A stretch of 64,000 nt of DNA from Gammaproteobacteria bacterium (GTDB taxonomy: Bacteria; Pseudomonadota; Gammaproteobacteria; JADZEE01): contig JADZEE010000001.1 in NCBI GenBank assembly GCA_020850735.1, positions 62,001-126,000 on the forward strand. The letters are read 5' to 3'. Under the pieces are notes generated by a model. That model did not search any database. It worked only from the letters and a program-made list of their open reading frames with translations, and had not been told where the DNA came from. This document shows, piece by piece, positions 35,923-47,152 of the stretch. The position numbers were made by a program, and so were the translations under genes. Every line of letters starts with the position of its first letter. Position 1 is the stretch's first letter.

Positions 35923-38900
35923 GAGTCGGTCTCCGTGGCCGGAACGGGCAGACCATGCCCGGGTTTGTTCGCGTAGACGAGGAAGTACACCGCCGGGACG
36001 ACGACGAGCGTGAACACCGTCGAGGCGGCAATACCGAAGATGATCGCCCAGGCGAGGCCGCTGAAGATCGGGTCCAGGGTGATGACCAGGTTGCCGAGCA
36101 GGGTCGTGCCGGCGGTGAGGAAGACCGGCCGCATGCGGATGGCGCCGGCCTGGATCAGCGCTTCGTCCAGAGGCATGCCCGCGCGCAGCGCCTGGTGTAC
36201 GAACTCGATCAGAATGAGCGAATTACGCACGACGATGCCGGCGAGCGCGATCATGCCGATCATGGCGGTGGCGGTGAACAGCACCGGGTCGGGATAGCCT
36301 GCGACCGTTCGTGTGCCGATCTGGTTGAGCAGCCAGAAGCCCGGCATGATGCCGATGACCGTCAGCGGAATGGCGAGCATGATGATCCCGGTAATCGCGG
36401 CAAGGCCGGTCTGGATCCGCAGTACCAGGAAGATGCCGGCCAGTGCGACCGCGAAGGCGATGCCCATGTCGCGGAACACGCGGATGGTGATGTCCCACTC
36501 TCCTTCGCCGTCCCACACGGCACGCAGCCCGGCGGCGATCTGCCAGGGCTCGCCGCCGCCGCGCACGAGGTAGCTGCGATCCGCGAGGGAACGATGCAGG
36601 TTTTCGCGCGCGCCCTCGTCGGCGATCATGTCGAGCACGATCTCCGCCGGTGGCCGGCCGGCGACTTCGGCGAACACATAGGCGACCGGCACCATGTCCT
36701 TGTGGTAGATGGTCTTGTCGCGTGTGCCGTCGCGGAACGCGCCGAGCTCACCGAGCGGGACCAGTGGTTGTGGCGCGTCGCGTACGCCGTTCTTGTCCCG
36801 TACCTTGGTGATCCCGGCCATGCCCTTGACGTCGATGGTGGTCAGGTCGCGGCCCGCGCCGCGCCGGTCGTAGGGCAGGCGCACGACGATCGGCAGCGGG
36901 TTGACCTCGGTCGGGATCTGCAAATGGCCGGCCGTCATACCCCCGGTGGCGAGGGCCAGGGTTCTGGCGACGTCGCTCGTGCTCACTCCCGACAGTGCGG
37001 CTTTCTCCTTGTCTGTGATGAACTCCGTCTCGGTCTGATCGGCTTCGTCGGAAGTGTCGATGTCGACCACCAGCGGCTCGGCCCGCAGGCGCTCGGCGAC
37101 GATCCTCGCGGCGGATCGAAGCTCCGCGTACGGCGTCCACTCGCTGCCGTAGATCTCAGTGACGACGGTGCTGAGCACGGGCGGCCCGGGCGGCACCTCG
37201 ACGAGCTTGACGTTCGCGCCGGTGCGCGCGCCGATGGCCTCGACGTCCTTGCGGATGCGCAGCAGCATGGCGTGCGACTGCTGGCTGCGGTTCAGCCGCG
37301 GCGCGAGCATAACCCGGAGCTCCGCCATGTGCGGCTCGGCGCGCAGGTAGTAATGGCGCACCATGCCGTTGAAGTCCATCGCCGAGGCGGTGCCGGCGAA
37401 ACCGGCGATCGCGCGCACCTCGGGAACCGTGCGCAGGTACTGCGCGAGCTCCAGGGCGACGGCGTTGGAACGTTCCAGCGTCGTGCCTTCGGGCATGTCG
37501 ATGACGAGCTGAAATTCGTTCTTGTTGTCGTAGGGCAGGAGTTTGAGCGGTACCAGGCGGAACATCGGCAGTGCCGCGGTGACGACCAACAGCAGGCCCA
37601 TTACGGCCAGGAACCCCGCGGCGTTGCGCTTTCCGGCGATGAGCGGGCCTGCTACGCGCCGGTAAAGGCGGTAACGCAGGGTGCGCTTGACGTCGTAGTC
37701 CGCCACGTACGGCATGGTTTTCAGGAGCGTATGGGCGAGCCAGGGCGTGACCAGGAATGCGACCACGGTGCTCATGATCACCGCGACTGGCACGTTGAAG
37801 GCCATTGGCGCCATGTACGGGCCCATCATGCCGGTGATGAAAGCGAGCGGCGCGAAGGCGAGCATGATGGCAACCGTGGACATGATGAGGGCGATACGTA
37901 CCTCGCCGATGGCGCTGACCACGGCGCGCCGGCGCGATTCGAGCGCCAGGCGGAAGTGACGCTCGATGTTGTCCACGCCCGTGATCGGGTCGTCGACCAG
38001 CAGGCCGAGCGCCAGGATCAGCGCGAACAGGGTGACGCGGTTGATGGTGTATCCGGCCAGATAGTCCAGACCGAGGGTGATGCCGTAGCACACCGGCACG
38101 GCGAGACCCACCACCAGCGCCGCGCGCCAGCCGAGGAAGATGCCGATGAAGATCACCACGGTCAGTACGGCGACGAACAGGCTCGAGACGAGGTCGTTGA
38201 TTTTCTCGTTCGCGGTCTGACCGTAGTCGCGAATGATCTCGTACTCGACGTCCTCGGGGAAAATCCCCTCTTTGAGCTCGTCGAGATAGCGCTTGACGTC
38301 GCGCGCCACCCATACGGCGTTGCTGCCCTTCTTCTTCGCTACCGCGATGCTGACGGCCGGGTAGCTGCCGGGCAACCCGGCGGCGCCGGCCTGCGCGGGG
38401 CCGAAGGCGATCCAGGTGTAATCGGCCGGCTCCGCCGGGCCGTCACTGATGGTGGCGACATCCGCGAGATATACCGGCACGCCGTCGACCACGTTGACGA
38501 GCGCGCGGCGCAGCTCGCCGGCATCGTGGAAGAAGGTCCCGGCCTCGACGATGATCGCCTCATCGGCGCGCTCGATGCGACCGGCGGGCAGGCGCTGGTT
38601 GGAAATGCCGAGCGCCCAGGCGACCTCGAGGGGGGCCGTGCGCCGGGCGGCGAGGGCTTGCGGATCGAGCTCGACGCGGATCTGTCGCGGCCGGCCGCCG
38701 GCAACGGTGATCGTGTTGGTGTCGTCGATGGCCTGCAGGCGGTTGGCCACCTCTTCGGCGAGCCGGCGCAGTTCGTGGTCGGTGGTCCGCCCCGGGTTCT
38801 TGCTCCACAGGGTGGCGATGACGATCGGTACGTCGTCCACCTCCACGGGCTTCACCACCCAGGACGCGACCTCGGGCGGGACCAGATCGGTGTGCGAATA

Positions 38901-39275
38901 GATCTTGTTGTAGACCTTGATCAGCGAGTCCTCGCGATCCTCGCCGACGAAAAAGCGCACCGTGACCACCGCGCTGTCCGGGCGCGACATGGAGTAGACG
39001 TGTTCGACACCGTCGATCTGGTAGAGCAGCTTCTCGAGCGGGGTGGCCACCTGGCGTTCGATCTGCGCGGCGCTCAGCCCGGGCGCGCTCACGAACACGT
39101 CCGCGAGCGGGACGACGATCTGCGGCTCCTCCTCGCGCGGGGTGATCAGCAGCGCGACCGCGCCGACGGCGAAGGCGAGAACCATGACGAGCAGCGGCAA
39201 CGGGCCGGCCATGGCGCCCGCGACCAGGCGATCGAGGGCGCTGCGGTAGTCCGCGGAAGTGGGTGAATCGGTCAT
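35919..39275 (-). CDS. RND efflux transporter permease
   Basis: A 1118-residue inner-membrane proton antiporter of the AcrB/HAE-type RND family. Helix 1 (LPLLVMVLAFAVGAVALLIT) is followed by the porter region (GVEHVYSMSRPDSAVVTVRF). Helix 4 carries the proton-relay pair in ALILALGLLVDDPITGVDNI. The second half repeats the fold with ATAMIGMIALAGIVVRNSLI. The export substrate is unknown; this subgroup is often annotated as acriflavin or multidrug resistance. ATG 39275 is called; ATG 39308 is possible, but it overlaps a TATAAT-like box (39307-39312, minus strand) that may be the promoter. Confidence 0.93.
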   Translation of the reverse strand: MTDSPTSADYRSALDRLVAGAMAGPLPLLVMVLAFAVGAVALLITPREEEPQIVVPLADVFVSAPGLSAAQIERQVATPLEKLLYQIDGVEHVYSMSRPDSAVVTVRFFVGEDREDSLIKVYNKIYSHTDLVPPEVASWVVKPVEVDDVPIVIATLWSKNPGRTTDHELRRLAEEVANRLQAIDDTNTITVAGGRPRQIRVELDPQALAARRTAPLEVAWALGISNQRLPAGRIERADEAIIVEAGTFFHDAGELRRALVNVVDGVPVYLADVATISDGPAEPADYTWIAFGPAQAGAAGLPGSYPAVSIAVAKKKGSNAVWVARDVKRYLDELKEGIFPEDVEYEIIRDYGQTANEKINDLVSSLFVAVLTVVIFIGIFLGWRAALVVGLAVPVCYGITLGLDYLAGYTINRVTLFALILALGLLVDDPITGVDNIERHFRLALESRRRAVVSAIGEVRIALIMSTVAIMLAFAPLAFITGMMGPYMAPMAFNVPVAVIMSTVVAFLVTPWLAHTLLKTMPYVADYDVKRTLRYRLYRRVAGPLIAGKRNAAGFLAVMGLLLVVTAALPMFRLVPLKLLPYDNKNEFQLVIDMPEGTTLERSNAVALELAQYLRTVPEVRAIAGFAGTASAMDFNGMVRHYYLRAEPHMAELRVMLAPRLNRSQQSHAMLLRIRKDVEAIGARTGANVKLVEVPPGPPVLSTVVTEIYGSEWTPYAELRSAARIVAERLRAEPLVVDIDTSDEADQTETEFITDKEKAALSGVSTSDVARTLALATGGMTAGHLQIPTEVNPLPIVVRLPYDRRGAGRDLTTIDVKGMAGITKVRDKNGVRDAPQPLVPLGELGAFRDGTRDKTIYHKDMVPVAYVFAEVAGRPPAEIVLDMIADEGARENLHRSLADRSYLVRGGGEPWQIAAGLRAVWDGEGEWDITIRVFRDMGIAFAVALAGIFLVLRIQTGLAAITGIIMLAIPLTVIGIMPGFWLLNQIGTRTVAGYPDPVLFTATAMIGMIALAGIVVRNSLILIEFVHQALRAGMPLDEALIQAGAIRMRPVFLTAGTTLLGNLVITLDPIFSGLAWAIIFGIAASTVFTLVVVPAVYFLVYANKPGHGLPVPATETDS

Positions 39276-39492
39276 GTCGCGCGCAGAGGTGTCCCCGGTG
39301 ACGATCATTATAGGAGTCGCGTCGGCGCGACGGTGAATCGTTCGGGCGTTCGTAGCGGTGCCGGGTGGTTCGCGGCCGATTCCGCCGCGACCCGGCTTTT
39401 GTGCTCCGCCGCGGGGCCGGCTGCGGGCCGGACTCGTGGCCGGCCGGCTTGCGTGCATTCATCTGCGCGGTGATTTCGGGCAGAATCCCGTC

Positions 39493-40158
39493 ATGCGCTT
39501 CGCCTTCGATCCCCTGCGCCTGATCTTTTTCGTCGCCCTGCTCGCCGGGCTGGTGCTGGTGCTGCAATTCGAGCTCGCGCGGGTCGCCTTCGAGCGCCTC
39601 GGCCTGGCTCCGGGCGCGGCTTATCTGCTGCTCGCGGCGAGCCTGGCCGGGAGCCTGTTCAACCTGCCGCTGTTTACGGTGGCGAACGACGTCGACTGGC
39701 TGGACAACGCGCCGGAGCACGCGTCGCTGCTGCGCATCGGCCACCTGTACTCAGGTGACCGCACGCTGGTGTGTCTGAACGTCGGCGGCGGACTCGTGCC
39801 GATCCTGTTTTCGATCTATCTGCTCGGGCGCGGTCAGATCGACGTGGTCACCGCGCTCGCGGGGATCAGCCTCGTCGCAATGGTTGCCTACGTCCTGAGC
39901 CGGCCGATCCGGGGGCTCGGCATCGCGATGCCGCTGCTGGTGGCACCGATCGTCGCGGCGCTCGTCGGAGTGGGCTTCGGCGCCGAGCACCGGGCGGCGC
40001 TGGCCTACGTCGCCGGCACCTGCGGCGTGCTCGTCGGTGCCGATCTGCTGCGGCTGCCGGACGTACGCCGTCTGGGCGTGCCGTTCGCCGCCATCGGCGG
40101 GGCTGGTACCTTCGATGGCATCTTCATCACCGGGATCATCGCCGTCCTGCTCGCCTGA
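39493..40158 (+). CDS. DUF1614 membrane protein
   Basis: A 221-residue integral membrane protein with about six helices. It shows the family blocks SLFNLPLF, LVCLNVGGGLVPILFSIYLL, LGIAMPLLVAPIVAAL, GVLVGADLLRLPDVRRLGVP and GGAGTFDGIFITGIIAVLLA. The function of DUF1614 proteins is not known to me; the conserved Gly/Asp/Asn residues inside helices suggest transport. ATG 39493 gives the family start. It is divergent from the RND pump and is followed by a stem-loop. Confidence 0.82.
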   Translation: MRFAFDPLRLIFFVALLAGLVLVLQFELARVAFERLGLAPGAAYLLLAASLAGSLFNLPLFTVANDVDWLDNAPEHASLLRIGHLYSGDRTLVCLNVGGGLVPILFSIYLLGRGQIDVVTALAGISLVAMVAYVLSRPIRGLGIAMPLLVAPIVAALVGVGFGAEHRAALAYVAGTCGVLVGADLLRLPDVRRLGVPFAAIGGAGTFDGIFITGIIAVLLA

Positions 40159-40182
40159 GCTTTCGGGGGCGCGGACGGAGAT

Positions 40183-40229
40183 GGAGGCCACGCCCGCGCA
40201 GATCGATTGCAACCGCGGACGTGGCCTCC
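40183..40229 (+). terminator. Stem-loop after the DUF1614 gene
   Basis: GGAGGCCACG (40183-40192) and CGTGGCCTCC (40220-40229) are perfect inverted repeats around a 27-base loop, 24 bases after the stop codon. No T-run follows. It could be a transcript-end hairpin between DUF1614 and the decayed gene. Confidence 0.35.
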
Positions 40230-40265
40230 GTGGCGGCGCGGGATTGCGTCGCCTTCAGACCGGGA

Positions 40266-40544
40266 TCTGTACAGCAACCAGGCGTTGAGCATCAGGGTGT
40301 TGTTGTCGCTGGCATCGCGGCCGGCGCCGTCGTAGTTGTGGCTCGCGCCATTGAACTTTTCGTAGTCGATGTACTGCAGGCCGAGTCTGCAGTTCAGGTT
40401 CGGCGCCAGGTACGACTGCACCTTGTCGAACGGGACGTAATCGAGCTCGAGCACGAAACCATCGCTGTCCGGCGGCGTTGCGATGACGAGCGGCGAGCCG
40501 AGCAGGATCCCGGCAATCCCGGTCAGCGAACGTGGTGTTACCAT
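40266..40544 (-). pseudogene. Remnant of an outer-membrane beta-barrel gene
   Basis: From ATG 40544 the minus strand reads a signal-like start (MVTPRSLTGIAGILLG) directly joined to a sequence that looks like the last strands of a proteobacterial outer-membrane barrel: GFVLELDYVPFDKV, LNCRLGLQYIDYEKFNGASH, NYDGAGRDASDNNTLMLNAW-LLY. Such proteins normally end at the aromatic residue after NAW, as I recall it. Here the frame runs on without stop past 40266, antisense into the DUF1614 gene, to 40005. The long middle of the protein is missing. I take it as an internally deleted, stop-less remnant. Confidence 0.6.
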
Positions 40545-40707
40545 GACTGTCGCCCTCGCAGACACCAGGTACGTCTGATTGAGGCGGCTCCTCCCCGGAG
40601 CCGCGATCGATCGCAGGGATCGCTTGCTTGGAAGAGTTGGGCCGACTTTGGTTCGCGGTTGACTGTCCGGGGAATGTACGCAGTTGTAAGCATTTGTCAT
40701 CGCACCC

Positions 40708-42057
40708 ATGCACAAAGCTGCCGACGCGCTGCTCACCGATCTCTACCAGCTCACCATGCTCGCCGGATATTTCGCGCAGCGCATGCACGCGCCGGCGGTG
40801 TTCGAGCTCTACGTGCGCGCGCTGCCGCCGGGTCGCAATTTCCTCGTAGCGGCGGGCCTCGAGCAGGCGCTCGCCTACCTGGAAGCACTGCGTTTCACCG
40901 CCGACGAAATCCAGTGGCTGCGCGCCACCGGGCGCTTCGGGGCGGATTTTCTCGACTGGCTCGCCCGGCTGCGTTTCTCCGGTGACGTCGACGCCATGCC
41001 CGAGGGCACGATGTTCTTCCCCGACGAGCCGATCCTGCGCGTGGTCGCACCCATGCCCCAGGCCCAGCTCGTCGAGTCGCGACTCATCAACATCGTGCAT
41101 TTCCAGACGCTGATCGCGTCGAAGGCAGTGCGCTGCCGGCTCGCGGCGCCGGCGCAATTGCTGGTCGACTTCGGCATGCGCCGGGCGCACGGAGCGGAGG
41201 CGGCCCTGTACGCGGCGCGCGCCACTTACCTGGCCGGATTCGACGGTACGGCGACCGTGCTCGCCGGCATGCGCTACGGGATGCCGGTGTTCGGCACCAT
41301 GGCGCACTCGTTCATCCAGGCCCACGACGATGAGAGTCTCGCGTTCGAGCACTTCGCCGGCGCGCAGCCGGACAACGTGGTGTTTCTGATCGACACCTAC
41401 GATACCGAGGCCGGGGCGCGCCGCGTGGTGGAGCTCGCACCGCGACTCGCCGCGCGCGGGATCCGCATCAAGGGTGTACGCCTGGACTCGGGCGATCTCG
41501 CCGCGCACGCGCGCCAGGTGCGCACGATCCTCGACGCGGGTGGCTGCCGTGAGGTCACGATCTTCGCCAGCTCCGGTCTGGATGAGGCCGGGATCGCGCA
41601 CCTGCTCGGTGCCGGGGCGCCGATCGATGGTTTCGGTGTCGGCACCGCGGTCGACACGTCGGCCGATCGTCCTTATCTCGACTGCGTCTACAAGCTGCAG
41701 GAGTACGCCGGGGTTGCGCGCCGCAAGCGCTCCGAGGGCAAGGCGACCTGGCCGGGACGCAAGCAGATATTCCGCCGCCACGACCGCGACGGGGTGATGT
41801 GCGGCGATGTGCTCACGGTCGTCGGTGCGCCGGTCGCGGGCGCGACGCCGCTGCTGCAGCCGGCGATGCGCGCGGGTCGCCGGCTCGATGTACCCGAACC
41901 GCTGGCGCGGATCCGGACACGGGTCGCGGACGGTCTGCGCCAGCTGCCCGCGGCATTGCGTACGCTCGAACCGGCGCCGGTCTATGCCGTGCAGGTCAGC
42001 GCCGCGCTTCGCGCCCTCGCCGACGAGGTCGACCGGCGCAACCCGACGCCCGTGTGA
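40708..42057 (+). CDS. pncB: Nicotinate phosphoribosyltransferase
   Basis: A 449-residue enzyme of the Preiss-Handler route that joins nicotinate and PRPP to nicotinate mononucleotide with ATP hydrolysis, salvaging NAD. The N-terminus LLTDLYQLTMLAGYF is the family hallmark. Further blocks are PEGTMFFPDEPILRVVAP, LLVDFGMRRAHG with the expected active-site region, FGTMAHSFIQ, FLIDTYDT, IKGVRLDSGDL and FASSGLDEA. ATG 40708 gives the usual start. It is probably monocistronic. Confidence 0.95.
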   Translation: MHKAADALLTDLYQLTMLAGYFAQRMHAPAVFELYVRALPPGRNFLVAAGLEQALAYLEALRFTADEIQWLRATGRFGADFLDWLARLRFSGDVDAMPEGTMFFPDEPILRVVAPMPQAQLVESRLINIVHFQTLIASKAVRCRLAAPAQLLVDFGMRRAHGAEAALYAARATYLAGFDGTATVLAGMRYGMPVFGTMAHSFIQAHDDESLAFEHFAGAQPDNVVFLIDTYDTEAGARRVVELAPRLAARGIRIKGVRLDSGDLAAHARQVRTILDAGGCREVTIFASSGLDEAGIAHLLGAGAPIDGFGVGTAVDTSADRPYLDCVYKLQEYAGVARRKRSEGKATWPGRKQIFRRHDRDGVMCGDVLTVVGAPVAGATPLLQPAMRAGRRLDVPEPLARIRTRVADGLRQLPAALRTLEPAPVYAVQVSAALRALADEVDRRNPTPV

Positions 42058-42224
42058 ACGACGAGGAATCGCGGCGGTCGCATACGGCTGAAGCCGCACC
42101 TCCACCGCACCTGCGCCGCGGTAGCGGCGATGCTGCTGCTTTCCTCATGCGCGGCCGGCCGTGCGGCCGGCCGCGGGGTCGGGGACGGCGTTGTCCGTGC
42201 CGACAATCGCCGCGGCCAGGGCGG

Positions 42225-42647
42225 TCAGTCCTGGATCGAGCGCAGGTAGATGATCATCTCCAGGATCTTGCCGCGCACGTAGGTTTCGCCGAAGCCCTCG
42301 GCGGCATCAGCCTTCCAGTTTGCGCCCCAAACGGGCATCTCGCGGGTGCCGTGCGCGCCGACCTTGCCGCGGCCGTCGATGACGTCGTAAATCTGGCCGA
42401 ACGGGAACGTTCCACCGTGGGCCTGGGTCAGACCACGCAGATTGGTCGGCTTCTTGGTCAGGAACGTCGAGAGAGGTCCGTCGCCGCGCGCTTCCGGGCC
42501 GTGGCAGACGGCGCAGTTCGAACGGTACTGGATCTTGCCCGCACCGACGGTGTCTTGTGGTTGCGGGGCGGCAGCCTGCGCAGCACCGACGCACAGAACG
42601 GTGGCGGCGGCGAGCGCAGCGGAAAAACGCTTCGATGAATGCGACAT
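42225..42647 (-). CDS. Periplasmic cytochrome c (class I)
   Basis: A 140-residue mono-heme cytochrome with a signal peptide (RFSAALAAATVLCVGAAQAAA), a heme-binding C-A-V-C-H motif in YRSNCAVCHGPEARGDGP, and a probable Met axial ligand in REMPVWG. The end helix KILEMIIYLRSIQD is typical of cytochrome c domains. It would shuttle electrons in the periplasm; its partner is not evident here. It is divergent from the N-ATPase operon. Confidence 0.9.
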   Translation of the reverse strand: MSHSSKRFSAALAAATVLCVGAAQAAAPQPQDTVGAGKIQYRSNCAVCHGPEARGDGPLSTFLTKKPTNLRGLTQAHGGTFPFGQIYDVIDGRGKVGAHGTREMPVWGANWKADAAEGFGETYVRGKILEMIIYLRSIQD

Positions 42648-44750
<2,103 letters not shown>

Positions 44751-44754
<4 letters not shown>

Positions 44755-45092
44755 GCGGCACCGGTGACACGCGCGAAGTGCGGCCCGAGGATCGGCTGAC
44801 CGGCATCACCGGACGCGTCGATCGGAAGCTGCGTGCGCGCCGGCGCGGCCGGCCGGGCGTCTACTTCGGCCTGGGCATGTTCGGCCTGATCGGCTGGGCC
44901 GTCGCCGTGCCCACCGTGGCCGGTATCGCCCTCGGCGTGTGGATCGACGCCGAATGGCCGAGCCGCTATTCCTGGACGCTCATGCTGCTGTTCGCCGGCA
45001 TGACGCTCGGCTGCTGGAACGCCTGGCACTGGATGCAGCGCGAGGGCCGCGCGCCGCACGACGGTGATGGAGTCGAGGCCCCGCGCCGGTGA
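44751..45092 (+). CDS. atpQ: N-ATPase AtpQ, AtpI-like membrane protein
   Basis: A 113-residue protein with two membrane segments (YFGLGMFGLIGWAVAVPTVA and YSWTLMLLFAGMTLGCW) around a GIALGVWIDAEWP loop, matching the AtpI/F0F1-ATPase_2 family that helps assemble the c ring. The N-terminus is charged and cytoplasmic. ATG 44751 overlaps the atpC stop (ATGA). In N-ATPase operons this gene is called atpQ. Confidence 0.88.
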
Positions 45093-45382
45093 CCGCACAC
45101 GCGAACCTGCTGATTGGCGCCGGGGCGATCGCCGGTATCGTCCTCGGTTTCGCCTATTTCGGCGGGCTGTGGTGGACGGTGCGCCGGCTGCCCGCGAGCA
45201 GGCGGCCTGGCCTGTGGATCGCGGCGAGCGTGCTGCTGCGCCTCGCGCTGCTGCTGCCGAGCCTGTACCTGCTGCTGCAACTCGGTGTCGCGCCGTTCGC
45301 GGCCACCGTCGGCGGTTTCATCGTCGCGCGGGTCGCCCTGAGTCGCTGGTTCCATACCGATACCGGAGGCGGGACGACGTGA
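45089..45382 (+). CDS. atpR: N-ATPase AtpR membrane protein
   Basis: A 97-residue protein with three short hydrophobic segments (LLIGAGAIAGIVLGFAYFGG, LWIAASVLLRLALLLPSLYL, GVAPFAATVGGFIVARVALS) matching AtpR of the N-ATPase cluster. Membrane Arg residues (VLLRLALLL, VARVALSR) are typical; a role in c-ring assembly or ion access has been suggested. GTG 45089 overlaps atpQ and its stop overlaps atpB, both by GTGA. Confidence 0.9.
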   Translation: MTAHANLLIGAGAIAGIVLGFAYFGGLWWTVRRLPASRRPGLWIAASVLLRLALLLPSLYLLLQLGVAPFAATVGGFIVARVALSRWFHTDTGGGTT

Positions 45383-46089
45383 AGATCAGCCCGGACCAGA
45401 TCGTGTACTGGGAATGGGGCGTGATCCGCCTGAGCGCCACCATCGTCTACACCTGGGGCGTGATGGCTTTCGTGACCGGCGTGTCCTGGTTCGTGACCCG
45501 AAAGCTCAGCATCGATGGCCGTATCGGCCGGCTGCAGAACGCGCTGGAGGTGATCGTGGGTGCGATCCGCGAGCAGATCCGCGAAGTCACCCACACGGGG
45601 CCGGACGCGCACGTGGCATTCGTCGGCACACTGTTCCTGTTCATCCTGGTCTCCAACGTGCTCGCCGTCGTTCCCGGATTTCACCCGCCGACCGGTTCGC
45701 TGTCAACGACCGCGTCGCTCGCATCGCTCGTGTTCCTGGCCGTGCCGCTGTACGGCATTCAATCCCAGGGTCTCGGCGCCTACCTGCGCCAGTACGTCGA
45801 ACCGACGTGGCTGATGTTGCCGTTCAACGTGCTCGGGGAATTCTCGCGCACGCTCGCACTGGCGGTGCGCCTGTACGGCAACATGATGAGCGGTACCGTC
45901 ATCGCCGCCATCCTGCTGGCGCTCGCGCCGCTGTTCTTTCCGATCATCATGCACGCGCTGGGCCTGCTGACCGGCGTGATCCAGGCCTACATCTTCGCCG
46001 TGCTGGCGCTCGTGTACATGGCGTCGGCCACGGCGGCTCACCAGACGCGCGCCTCAGCGCCGCCGCCACCCAAGACATCCGGAGACTAA
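45379..46089 (+). CDS. atpB: N-ATPase subunit a
   Basis: A 236-residue stator subunit forming the ion half-channels. The essential Arg is in ALAVRLYGNMMSG. Other blocks are TLFLFILVSNVLAVVPGFHP and QAYIFAVLALVYMASATAAH. GTG 45379 overlaps the atpR stop. It is followed after 2 bases by atpE. Confidence 0.94.
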   Translation: MKISPDQIVYWEWGVIRLSATIVYTWGVMAFVTGVSWFVTRKLSIDGRIGRLQNALEVIVGAIREQIREVTHTGPDAHVAFVGTLFLFILVSNVLAVVPGFHPPTGSLSTTASLASLVFLAVPLYGIQSQGLGAYLRQYVEPTWLMLPFNVLGEFSRTLALAVRLYGNMMSGTVIAAILLALAPLFFPIIMHALGLLTGVIQAYIFAVLALVYMASATAAHQTRASAPPPPKTSGD

Positions 46090-46091
46090 GC

Positions 46092-46370
46092 ATGGACTCA
46101 ACCGCCATCGTTGCCGCGGTGTCGATATTCAGCGCTGCGCTGTGCATCGGCCTCGGGGCCATAGGACCTGCCCTCGGCGAGGGCCGAGCAGTCGCCCAGG
46201 CGCTCGCGGCCATAGCCCAGCAGCCCGATGAGACCGCGACCATCACCCGCACGTTGTTCGTGGGTCTGGCGATGATCGAGTCGACCGCCATCTACGCCTT
46301 CGTGGTGACGATGATCATCCTGTTCGCCAACCCCTACTGGGATCACTTCATCGAGCGTGCCGGAGGCTGA
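46092..46370 (+). CDS. atpE: N-ATPase subunit c
   Basis: A 92-residue two-helix rotor subunit. Helix 1 carries GPALGEG with E30 where Na+-dependent rings such as Ilyobacter have Gln. Helix 2 carries the ion-binding E63-S64-T65 and Y68 (AMIESTAIY), the ligand pattern for Na+ coordination. Two carboxylates per site are a described mark of N-ATPases; published work on a related Burkholderia ring reported proton coupling (as I recall), so the ion is not settled by these residues. ATG 46092 is 3 bases after the atpB stop. Confidence 0.95.
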   Translation: MDSTAIVAAVSIFSAALCIGLGAIGPALGEGRAVAQALAAIAQQPDETATITRTLFVGLAMIESTAIYAFVVTMIILFANPYWDHFIERAGG

Positions 46371-46373
46371 GCC

Positions 46374-47147
46374 ATGACTGTCGACTGGTTTACCCTCGGT
46401 GCGCAGGCTGCGAACTTTCTCATCCTCGTACTGCTGCTGAAGCACTTCTTGTACCGGCCGATCCTCGGCGCCATGGACGCCCGCGAGCGTCGGATCGCCG
46501 ATAGGACGGCTGCCGCCGAGGAACGTGAGCGCCTGGCGGAGGCGACCCGTGCGGACTACGAGGCCCGTGTCGCGCGCCTGGCGGCGGAGCGCGAGGAACG
46601 GCAGCGGGCGATCGAGGCCGAGGTCGAGCGCGAACGCAACGCGTTGCTCCAACGTGCCCGCGAGGAGGTCGAGACCTCGCGCAGCGCGTGGCAGGAGGCG
46701 CTCGGCGCCGAGCGGGCCGAGTACACGGCCGCGCTCAAGCGCCACCTGGCCGAGGGTGTCTGTCATACCACCCGGGAGGTTCTCGACGCCCTCGCAGGCG
46801 AGCCCCTGGAGCAGCGGATCATTGCCACCTTCATAGCGCACCTGCAGGGTCTCGACGCGGACGAGCGCGAGCGGCTGCGAGCGTCGCTGCCGCCGCACGG
46901 CCACGTCGACGTCGTCGTGACCAGCGCCTTCGAGATCGACGATCCGGCACGCGAAGCGCTGCGCAAGGCGGTGCACGCGACGCTCGGACGCCGCGTGGGT
47001 GTGCAATTCGAGCTGCGCAAGGATCTCGTCTGCGGCGTCGATCTGTCGACCGGCGCCGCGGCGATCGAGTGGAGCGTGGACGATTACTGCACGCGCCTCG
47101 CGGCGAGCGTCGGGATCGCCGCCGAGGGCGGCGCGCAGGCTGCGTAA
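46374..47147 (+). CDS. atpF: N-ATPase subunit b with delta-like C-terminus
   Basis: A 257-residue stator. The N-terminal membrane helix is [20 protein letters not shown], followed by a long charged coiled coil (about 40-130, Glu/Arg/Ala-rich). The last hundred residues ([20 protein letters not shown] to [20 protein letters not shown]) resemble the C-terminal part of subunit delta. This explains why no separate atpH is present: in N-ATPases one long chain does both jobs. It is 3 bases after atpE. Confidence 0.92.
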   Translation: MTVDWFTLGAQAANFLILVLLLKHFLYRPILGAMDARERRIADRTAAAEERERLAEATRADYEARVARLAAEREERQRAIEAEVERERNALLQRAREEVETSRSAWQEALGAERAEYTAALKRHLAEGVCHTTREVLDALAGEPLEQRIIATFIAHLQGLDADERERLRASLPPHGHVDVVVTSAFEIDDPAREALRKAVHATLGRRVGVQFELRKDLVCGVDLSTGAAAIEWSVDDYCTRLAASVGIAAEGGAQAA

Positions 47148-47152
47148 CCGGA

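Noticed and set aside
35955-39266. 1103-residue plus-strand frame opposite the RND pump
   Set aside because: Low-complexity Asp/His/Arg sequence antisense to a complete RND transporter.
39307-39312. TATAAT as the RND pump promoter
   Set aside because: The best -35 (TTCACC) is 19 bases away and weak; mentioned only to help choose the start codon.
40255-42105. 616-residue minus-strand frame opposite pncB
   Set aside because: Antisense to pncB; only the short segment 40266-40544, in a different frame, has real protein similarity.
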